Shown: positions 22,764-28,326 of the stretch, one piece after another | Numbering within the stretch: the first letter of the stretch is position 1 | How the letters are laid out: the number at the start of each line of letters is the position of its first letter | DNA from: JBLNCE01 sp050260415 | Lineage (GTDB): Bacteria; Bacillota; UBA4882; JAAYXC01 | Length of the DNA: 28,326 bases | Assembly (NCBI GenBank): GCA_050260415.1 | Contig: JBLNCE010000115.1 | Span: 1-28,326 of the forward strand | Reading direction: 5' to 3' | The notes under the pieces: generated by a model | The model's database searches: none | Seen by the model: the letters and a program-made list of their open reading frames with translations, nothing else | Told to the model about the DNA's origin: nothing | Translations under genes and position numbers: made by a program

Positions 22764-23672
22764 ATGCCGGTACATCCGATCAACCTGCTTACCCGGGCGG
22801 TATGCCAATCCCCGTGGGTGATCGCGCCCCCCATTAACTTTCCCTGGGTGTTTTACGGGTTTCGAAGGGCCAGCGCCGGACCGTACAAATATCTGACGAA
22901 GAAAAACCTGGTCTATGCTTCCACCCCGAACGGACCGCTCCGGCTTGACCTATTTCTCCCGCAAGGCGCCGGGGAAAAAACGCCCGGAGTCCTCATGATC
23001 CACGGCGGCGGCTGGGAGACAGGGAGCAAGTCCCTTCACCGGGGTTTCGGACGCCTCTTGGCGAGTCACGGTTTCTTGGCCGCCGCGCTGGACTATCGCC
23101 TCCTCCCCATGTCGCCGTGGCCGGCCTGCCTGGACGATTGCCGGACGGCCCTGAAGTGGCTGCGCGCGCATGCCGCGACGATTGGGCTCGATCCGAAACG
23201 CCTCGCTCTCCTGGGGGATTCCGCCGGGGCGCATTTGGCCGCCATGCTGGCGCTGGAGACGTCCCCCGCGGATTACGCGGTCCGGGGGGTTGTCGCTTAC
23301 TTCGGACCGTTTGATCTGACCCAGCCGGCGATAGGTCGTTGGCCGCGTAATTGCCAGAAACACCTGCTCGGAGGCTCTTTGTCGGATCCTTCCGTCCGCG
23401 CGCGGGCGGAGTCCATCAGTCCGGTCCGCCTGGTGACGAAGGAAGCACCTCCTTTCCTGCTGATCCACGGGGAGATTGATGTCGTTGTGCCGTTCGCCAG
23501 TTCCGCGCGCATGGCCGAGGCGCTTGCCGGAGCGGGCGCGAGCGCCGAGGTAATCATGGTCAAACGTGCCGACCACGGGCTACTCTCCCTTGGACGGATC
23601 GAGCCGAGCCTGGCCGAGATAGACCGGGTCTCGGTAGAGTTTATAAAGAAGATCACCGCGGCGGAACGTTGA
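22764..23672 (+). CDS. Alpha/beta hydrolase (esterase/lipase-like)
   Basis: A 302-residue serine hydrolase of the hormone-sensitive-lipase/BD-FAE type. The oxyanion motif HGGGW is near residue 80, the nucleophile is in GDSAGAHLA (about 152-160), the acid is probably Asp in HGEIDVVVP, and the His is in RADHGLLS. The N-terminal 45 residues are hydrophobic and Pro-rich but not a clear signal peptide; they may cap or anchor the protein. AAGGTGG lies about eleven bases before the ATG. It ends just before the promoter of the hydrogenase-maturation operon and is likely unrelated to it. The natural ester is unknown. Confidence 0.88.
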   Translation: MPVHPINLLTRAVCQSPWVIAPPINFPWVFYGFRRASAGPYKYLTKKNLVYASTPNGPLRLDLFLPQGAGEKTPGVLMIHGGGWETGSKSLHRGFGRLLASHGFLAAALDYRLLPMSPWPACLDDCRTALKWLRAHAATIGLDPKRLALLGDSAGAHLAAMLALETSPADYAVRGVVAYFGPFDLTQPAIGRWPRNCQKHLLGGSLSDPSVRARAESISPVRLVTKEAPPFLLIHGEIDVVVPFASSARMAEALAGAGASAEVIMVKRADHGLLSLGRIEPSLAEIDRVSVEFIKKITAAER

Positions 23673-23686
23673 CGCAAGGCAGCGTA

Positions 23687-23715
23687 TAGACGCGTATTCT
23701 TATCGGTGATATAAT
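23687..23715 (+). promoter_or_regulatory. Promoter of the hydrogenase-maturation operon
   Basis: -35 TAGACG (23687-23692), 17 bases, perfect -10 TATAAT (23710-23715). Transcription would begin near 23722, giving a leader of about 200 bases before the first gene. Confidence 0.78.
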
Positions 23716-23721
23716 CAATCT

Positions 23722-23891
23722 AGGCGCATCGGCGCCAAACACCTCCTGAGCGGTAAGGACCTCCCTGGCCGCGAAGGAAGGCGGTTGGGCGGCATCGGAT
23801 ACTACCTGAGGCCAAGGCGGCAGCCTGAAGCGAAGGTTCGTGGTATCGTCGATCCTTCTTGGCAGCCTGTCCTCGGGATGGGCTGCTTTTT
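23722..23891 (+). promoter_or_regulatory. Structured 5' leader ending in a terminator: candidate riboswitch or attenuator
   Basis: The leader starts with a GGCGC/GCGCC hairpin (23723-23736) and contains a long stem formed by AUCGGAUAC with GUAUC and CGAU near 23800-23850, enclosing an AGGC/GCCU hairpin. It ends in an intrinsic terminator (GCAGCC... GGCTGC, then five T; about 23862-23891), 28 bases before the first ATG. The nonamer GGCAGCCTG occurs twice (23819 and 23861), so the terminator's 3' arm could pair with either copy; this is a plausible anti-terminator switch. I cannot assign a known riboswitch class with confidence. Confidence 0.62.
23862..23891 (+). terminator. Leader terminator before the TM1266-like gene
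   Basis: Stem GCAGCC with GGCTGC, an inner TCC/GGA pair, and TTTTT. It lies between promoter and ribosome site of the operon, so it must be conditionally bypassed. Confidence 0.78.
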
Positions 23892-23919
23892 GTTTACCAT
23901 TATGCTGGAGGAGGAATAC

Positions 23920-24174
23920 ATGTTGGAAGAAAGACGTCTGGGAGTCATCGGGATCGTCCTTGAGAAACCGCCGGAGGTACAGGCGATTCTAAACGAATAT
24001 ATCAGTGAAGCCGGTGAGATTATCGTGGGGCGCATGGGGATCCCATATCGCGAACGGAATGTGGCTGTCCTGGCGCTCCTGGTCGATGGCACCACGGATC
24101 AGATCAATACGCTCACCGGCAGGTTGGGCTCCCTCCCGGGCGTTAACGTCCGGGCGGCGGTGACCAAGAAATAG
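23920..24174 (+). CDS. TM1266-family putative regulator of the [FeFe]-hydrogenase system
   Basis: An 84-residue ACT-like/NikR-C-like protein. MLEERRLGVIGIVLEKPPEV is followed by ISEAGEIIVGRMGIPYRERNVAVLALLVDGTTDQINTLTGRLG, matching the small family often encoded beside hydE, hydG and hydF and annotated as iron-only hydrogenase system regulator. There is no DNA-binding domain of its own, so the regulatory role is only inferred in the literature. The ATG at 23920 follows GGAGGAGG by five bases; an in-frame extension to 23785 would translate the structured leader and is rejected. hydE starts 8 bases after its stop. Confidence 0.9.
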   Translation: MLEERRLGVIGIVLEKPPEVQAILNEYISEAGEIIVGRMGIPYRERNVAVLALLVDGTTDQINTLTGRLGSLPGVNVRAAVTKK

Positions 24175-24181
24175 GCCCGCC

Positions 24182-25249
24182 ATGAAAATCAGGCGATTAA
24201 TCGAAGCGCTGGCTGGCGGCGGGGAAATCGCGGACGAAGACCTGCAAATACTGGTCGAGCTGAATAACCCGGAGGATACGGCTTATCTCTTGGCCGCGGC
24301 CGATCGCGTTCGCCGGCAACGGGTAGGAAACGCCGTCCACCTGCGTGGCTTGATTGAATTCTCGAATCATTGCCGGGCCAACTGCCTCTATTGCGGACTC
24401 AGGCGCGATAACGCCATGGCGCGGCGTTACCGGTTGCCTCTGGATGAGATTGAGGCCGTCATCGCCAACGCGCGGGCACTCGGCTACGGCACGGTCGTGC
24501 TCCAATCCGGCGAAGATTCCTGGTTCGACGCTGAACGCATCGCCAGGCTGGTCCGTTACGCCAAAGACCTGGGTCTCGCGGTGACTCTCTCGCTCGGTGA
24601 GCGCGATCCTTTGGAACTGGCCCATTGGCGGCGTGCCGGCGCGGACCGCTATCTGCTCCGGCACGAGACGGCGGATCCCGGCCTGCATCAGACGCTTCGG
24701 CCCGGACGGTCACTTGCCGCCCGCGCGGGTATCTTGGCAACGCTCAAGGAACTCGACTATCAAACCGGCACCGGTTTCATGGTGGGGCTGCCCGGGCAGA
24801 CGGCATCCAGTCTGGTCGACGACTTGAAGCTGGCGAGGAAGTTCGAGGCGGATATGGTGGGCATCGGACCGTTCATTCCCCATCCGGAGACCCCCCTCGC
24901 CGCCGCCCGCGGCGGCACGGTGATGCAGACCCTGAAGATGGTGGCCCTGGCCCGCTTGCTCTTGCCGGAAGCCTTGATCCCGGCAACCACCGCGATCGGC
25001 AGCCTGGATCCGGTGGGTCGGGAACGGGCACTCACGGCCGGGGCCAATGTCGTCATGCCCAGCCTCACGCCGACGGAGTTTCGGTCTCGATACCTGCTCT
25101 ACCCGGGTAAGATCTGCCTCGATGAAACGGCCGCTCACTGCCGCGGCTGTCTCGAGGGGCGGATACGGCGCCTCGGCCGTACGGTGGCGGCCGGCCCCGG
25201 CCACAGCCCTCGCTGGGAAAGGAGACGTGACAATGATGCCAATACATGA
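24182..25249 (+). CDS. hydE: [FeFe]-hydrogenase H-cluster radical SAM maturase HydE
   Basis: A radical SAM enzyme that acts on the HydG-made iron-cysteine synthon during assembly of the 2Fe subcluster. The [4Fe-4S]/SAM motif CRANCLYC is at Cys64, Cys68 and Cys71. The optional second-cluster motif of HydE is also present: Cys312, Cys320, Cys323 (spacing 7 and 2). The length of 355 is normal. The ribosome site is weak (only GGCCCGCC before the ATG at 24182), so translation is likely coupled to the upstream gene, whose stop is 8 bases away. It overlaps hydG by 17 bases. Confidence 0.95.
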   Translation: MKIRRLIEALAGGGEIADEDLQILVELNNPEDTAYLLAAADRVRRQRVGNAVHLRGLIEFSNHCRANCLYCGLRRDNAMARRYRLPLDEIEAVIANARALGYGTVVLQSGEDSWFDAERIARLVRYAKDLGLAVTLSLGERDPLELAHWRRAGADRYLLRHETADPGLHQTLRPGRSLAARAGILATLKELDYQTGTGFMVGLPGQTASSLVDDLKLARKFEADMVGIGPFIPHPETPLAAARGGTVMQTLKMVALARLLLPEALIPATTAIGSLDPVGRERALTAGANVVMPSLTPTEFRSRYLLYPGKICLDETAAHCRGCLEGRIRRLGRTVAAGPGHSPRWERRRDNDANT

Positions 25250-26633
25250 TCGGAGCACGATTATCGATGACGATCTGATACGCGCGATGTTGAGCGATGG
25301 CAAGCGCCCTTCAAGCAATGACGTAGAGGAAATCCTGGTCCGGGCGGAATCAGCGCAAGGGCTTGACCCATCGGCACTGGCCGTGCTCCTGAAGATCGAG
25401 GACGATAGCGTATGGGAGCGGATCTTCCACGCCGCCAAGGCGGTCAAGGAAAGGGTCTACGGAAAGCGCATCGTGCTCTTCGCGCCGCTTTACCTCAGCA
25501 ACTACTGCGTCAACAATTGCCGCTATTGCGGTTATCGGACGGACAACGGCATTCCCCGCCGCCGCTTGACCATGCCCGAAATCCGCCGCGAAGCCGCGGC
25601 ACTCGAACTGATGGGGCATAAACGTCTGGCCGTGGAAACCGGCGAGGACCCGGTCAATTGTCCGATCGATTATGTTTTGGAAGCGATCGATACCATCTAT
25701 GAGGTCACGGAGGGGATGGGCAATATCCGCCGCCTGAACGTGAATATCGCCGCCACCACCGTGCAAGCTTACCGCCTGCTCAAGGAACACAAGATCGGCA
25801 CCTACATCCTGTTCCAGGAGACATACCACCGGCCGACATACGTGGATATGCATCCGGCCGGTCCAAAGCATGATTACGACTGGCACTTGTCGGCGTTCGA
25901 CCGGGCGATGGCAGCCGGCCTGGAAGACGTCGGCGCCGGGATCCTTTTCGGGCTGGCCGATTACCGTTACGAATTAATCGCGCTCCTGCTGCATGCCCGC
26001 CATCTCGAGGAGAGGTACGGGGTGGGACCGCACACTGTTTCCGTCCCCCGCCTGCGGCCGGCGCACGGGGTCGATCCCGCCCGTTTTGCGCATCTGGTGG
26101 ACGATCGGATCTTCAAGCGGATCGTGGCCCTGATCCGGCTCGCCCTCCCCTACACGGGGATCATCCTTTCCACCCGCGAAGCGCCCGCGTTTCGACGCGA
26201 GGTTATTGAGTTGGGCGTTTCGCAGATCAGCGCCGCGTCCTGTACCGGTGTGGGCGGTTACAGTTCAGATCGCAAGGAAACCGCCGGTACCGCCCAGTTC
26301 CAGGTGGAGGACGGGCGCAGCGTCGACGAAGTGCTCGCGGAACTCTGCCGTGACGGCTACATCCCGAGTTTCTGCACGGCTTGTTACCGGCAAGGCCGTA
26401 CCGGCGACCGGTTCATGTCTTTGGCCAAGAGCGGGCGGATCGGCGCGATCTGCGGTCCGAACGCCCTGCTGACCTTCGCCGAGTACTTGCTCGATTACGC
26501 ATCCCCGGCCACGCGAAAACTTGGCTGGGCCGCCATCGAGGCCGACCTGGCCGCGATGCCGGCGGAGCGCCGGGCGGAGGTCGAATCGCGTTTGGCCGGC
26601 ATCAAAGCCGGAGTACGCGACTTATACTTCTGA
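25233..26633 (+). CDS. hydG: [FeFe]-hydrogenase maturase / tyrosine lyase HydG
   Basis: A radical SAM tyrosine lyase that yields CO and cyanide for the H cluster. The N-terminal CVNNCRYC motif (Cys92, Cys96, Cys99) binds the SAM cluster, and the C-terminal CTAC...C motif (spacing 2 and 22 in FCTACYRQGRTG...GAICGPN) binds the auxiliary cluster that carries the synthon. I choose the ATG at 25233 with AAAGGAG eight bases upstream; this gives 466 residues, the usual length, whereas the open frame extends to 25047 inside hydE. All expected cysteines are intact. Confidence 0.96.
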   Translation: MMPIHDRSTIIDDDLIRAMLSDGKRPSSNDVEEILVRAESAQGLDPSALAVLLKIEDDSVWERIFHAAKAVKERVYGKRIVLFAPLYLSNYCVNNCRYCGYRTDNGIPRRRLTMPEIRREAAALELMGHKRLAVETGEDPVNCPIDYVLEAIDTIYEVTEGMGNIRRLNVNIAATTVQAYRLLKEHKIGTYILFQETYHRPTYVDMHPAGPKHDYDWHLSAFDRAMAAGLEDVGAGILFGLADYRYELIALLLHARHLEERYGVGPHTVSVPRLRPAHGVDPARFAHLVDDRIFKRIVALIRLALPYTGIILSTREAPAFRREVIELGVSQISAASCTGVGGYSSDRKETAGTAQFQVEDGRSVDEVLAELCRDGYIPSFCTACYRQGRTGDRFMSLAKSGRIGAICGPNALLTFAEYLLDYASPATRKLGWAAIEADLAAMPAERRAEVESRLAGIKAGVRDLYF

Positions 26634-26727
26634 CGGGGAACTCCCCCAGTGCGCCAGAGCCGTTCTTCGGGGCCGGGAGCGGCATCGGCACTGGACGCTT
26701 CTTGGGGAACCGATCTTCGCTATCGAC

Positions 26728-26759
26728 TACGACCCCGATTCCGACCCCGATACCAAAGG
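26728..26759. repeat. Hexamer repeat between hydG and hydF
   Basis: Four or five units of the form GAYYCC (GACCCC, GATTCC, GACCCC, GATACC) in the 160-base gap between hydG and hydF. It is the same hexamer type as the arms at 8441-8528, 18 kb away. The rest of the gap shows no gene. Confidence 0.7.
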
Positions 26760-26794
26760 CACCATCTCTTGATTCTTGAATCAGGTGAGGAACG

Positions 26795-28015
26795 ATGCAT
26801 GAAACCCCGCGGAGCAACAGACTACATATCGCCCTCTTCGGCCGCAGGAACGCGGGCAAGTCACGTCTCATCAACGCGCTCACCGGCCAGGAGGCGGCCA
26901 TCGTCTCGCCAATCCCAGGCACCACCACCGACCCGGTATGGAAAGCCATGGAACTTATCCCCTTCGGCCCGGTGGTCTTCATCGATACCGCCGGCCTCGA
27001 TGACGAAGGGGAATTAGGCGCGATAAGGATCCAGCGTTCCTTGGCGGTCCTTGCCCGCACCGATCTCGCCCTGATCGTGGTGGACGCGACCATTGGCTGG
27101 TCCGCGCTGGAAGCGGGCATTCTCGCCGAACTACAGCGGCGCGGGACGGCCCGCCTCGTCGTCTGGAACAAGACTGACCTCGATGGCCGCGCCGTGGATG
27201 AGATCCCGGGGACGCCGAGCATCTCCGTCTCCGCCGAGACGGGGCTTGGCATCGACCGGCTCAAGGAAACGATTATCGAATGCGCCCCGCGAATCTGGGC
27301 CGAAGCCCCCCTCATGGCCGACCTTCTATCCCCTGGCGATCTAGTGGTCTTGGTGGTGCCCGTGGACCAAGAGGCGCCCCGGGGCCGGCTGATCCTGCCC
27401 CAGGCGCAGACGCTCCGGGAAGTGCTCGATGCCGGCGCCTTGGGGATCGTGACCAGGGATACGGAGCTTTCCGAGGCGCTTGCCGCGTTGAACCGGCGCC
27501 CGAGACTGGTAGTAACGGACTCCCAGGCATTCGGCCGGGTAGCGGAGATCGTGCCGCGCGCGGTTCCGCTGACCTCATTCTCGATTGTCTTTGCCAGGCA
27601 CAAGGGGGATCTTGCCGCCTACGCCAAGGGCGCCGCCACCATCGACCATCTGGCGGATGGGGATCGGATCCTGATCGCCGAATCCTGTACCCATCACATC
27701 GCCGGCGACGATATCGCCCGCGTAAAGTTGCCGCGTTGGTTGCGGTCCTATTCCGGCCGCGCGCTCGAGTTCGCGTACGTTCAGGGCCACGATTTCCCGG
27801 CCGACCTGGCTCCGTATCGGTTGATCGTACAATGCGGCGGGTGCATGGTGAACCGCCGGGAGATGCTGGCGCGCCTGGAATGCGCCGAAGCCGCCGGCGT
27901 ACCGATCACCAATTATGGGGTGGCCATCGCCAAGGTTCACGGGATACTGCCGCGGGTCTTGGCGCCTTTTCACCTCGGCGCTGCCCTTGAATCCGAGCCC
28001 CTAATGGAGCTGTGA
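26795..28015 (+). CDS. hydF: [FeFe]-hydrogenase maturation GTPase HydF
   Basis: The scaffold that receives the 2Fe precursor and delivers it to the hydrogenase. The GTPase domain has the P-loop GRRNAGKS (residues 16-23), the PGTTTD switch, DTAG (64-67) and NKTD (125-128). The C-terminal cluster-binding domain has Cys298 with His300 and then CGGC (Cys347 and Cys350). The family motif is CxH then HCxxC; here the second His is Gln346, and Cys298 to Cys350 are otherwise intact. Length 406 is normal. The ribosome site is GTGAGGAACG before the ATG at 26795. It is 161 bases from hydG, an unusually wide gap for this operon. Confidence 0.95.
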   Translation: MHETPRSNRLHIALFGRRNAGKSRLINALTGQEAAIVSPIPGTTTDPVWKAMELIPFGPVVFIDTAGLDDEGELGAIRIQRSLAVLARTDLALIVVDATIGWSALEAGILAELQRRGTARLVVWNKTDLDGRAVDEIPGTPSISVSAETGLGIDRLKETIIECAPRIWAEAPLMADLLSPGDLVVLVVPVDQEAPRGRLILPQAQTLREVLDAGALGIVTRDTELSEALAALNRRPRLVVTDSQAFGRVAEIVPRAVPLTSFSIVFARHKGDLAAYAKGAATIDHLADGDRILIAESCTHHIAGDDIARVKLPRWLRSYSGRALEFAYVQGHDFPADLAPYRLIVQCGGCMVNRREMLARLECAEAAGVPITNYGVAIAKVHGILPRVLAPFHLGAALESEPLMEL

Positions 28016-28139
28016 TATCCCCTCGGACTATTACCGCGCAAAGGCCGGCCAAGAACGCAAAGACGGTCTAAGCAGGGCCGCCCCCCTATCCGTCTGCCTG
28101 CTCTCGTCGCTTATGGATTCGCCTCGGAAATAAGAAGGC

Positions 28140-28326
28140 TTCGTCGGAGGGGACTCTCATACGGTCTTGCCGCAACCGGTCATGGTCAACGCATACCCAT
28201 CGTCCAGGCCGGCGGGGAAGGCTCGATGTACTTGGGCCGCTTGGACCTCACCCTGGCGCGCCAGGGCGAGAAATGGGTCCTGACGGAATGCCGCGGCCAG
28301 CTCATGCCCATCACAAAAACGATACC
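28140..28326 (+). pseudogene. Frameshifted 5'-nucleotidase-type metallophosphatase fragment (cut by right edge)
   Basis: Two reading frames together encode one family. From 28140 to 28190 one frame reads FVGGDSHTVLPQPVMVN, the metal-binding GGxxH segment of UshA/NucA-type 5'-nucleotidases (usually GGHSHT). From about 28193 the next frame continues IPIVQAGGEGSMYLGRLDLTL and then GQLMPITKTI, the following part of the same domain. A single-base shift near 28190 is needed, and a stop (TAA, 28131-28133) lies just before the first part. No complete N-terminal half is found between hydF and this point. It is a decayed gene or carries sequencing errors. Confidence 0.55.

Noticed and set aside
23785..23919. 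In-frame N-terminal extension of the TM1266-like protein
   Set aside because: It would translate the terminator and structured leader; the ATG at 23920 has the proper ribosome site and normal family length.

Overview
The window looks like chromosome from a GC-rich, anaerobic, endospore-forming member of the Firmicutes (Clostridia in the broad sense). The reasons are: the block ywlE-like phosphatase / rpiB / upp / tagO-like / mnaA-like / atp operon, a Firmicutes arrangement; a complete set of [FeFe]-hydrogenase maturases; a three-repeat SipL-type (DUF3794) protein, a family tied to endospore formers; strong Shine-Dalgarno sites with many TTG and GTG starts; and near-consensus sigma-A promoters. 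The species cannot be named from the sequence.

Region 1 (1-5425, minus strand) is the F1Fo ATP synthase operon, atpZ-atpI-atpB-atpE-atpF-atpH-atpA-atpG-atpD (atpD cut by the left edge). A sigma-A promoter (TTGACA, 17 bases, TATTAT) lies just after the wecB/mnaA stop. The c subunit has Ala/Ser where the first helix normally has its glycine motif.

Region 2 (5435-9813, minus) is a housekeeping and envelope operon: a YwlE-type low-molecular-weight phosphatase with a long coiled-coil insertion, RpiB, uracil phosphoribosyltransferase, the TagO/WecA-type lipid-carrier GlcNAc-1-phosphate transferase, and UDP-GlcNAc 2-epimerase. Several junctions here, and one in the atp operon, hold short degenerate tandem repeats of period 6, 7 or 8.

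Region 3 (9814-20988) is accessory and glycan-related. It has two small unknown plus-strand genes, several glycosyltransferases (GT4, GT2, TuaH-like, GT-D fold), a sugar nucleotidyltransferase, two SDR-type nucleotide-sugar epimerases/dehydratases and a nucleotide-sugar dehydrogenase. Inside it sit the DUF3794 protein and an exact 18 x 7-base tandem repeat. This probably builds and attaches a surface (perhaps spore-surface) sugar chain; no flippase or polymerase is seen.

Region 4 (20989-22763) is mostly non-coding and is the most unusual part. Two paralogous RNAs lie about 400 bases apart on the minus strand. Each has its own sigma-A promoter with a 17-base spacer, starts its conserved core at the predicted transcript start, shares a foldable core with pair-preserving substitutions, and ends in an intrinsic terminator. 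I cannot assign them to a known family. A secreted protein of unknown function precedes them.

Region 5 (22764-28326, plus) has an alpha/beta hydrolase and then the H-cluster maturation operon: a TM1266-type regulator, hydE, hydG and hydF. It is preceded by a structured leader with a terminator just ahead of the first gene, suggesting attenuation or a riboswitch. The right edge holds a frameshifted fragment of a 5'-nucleotidase-type metallophosphatase.
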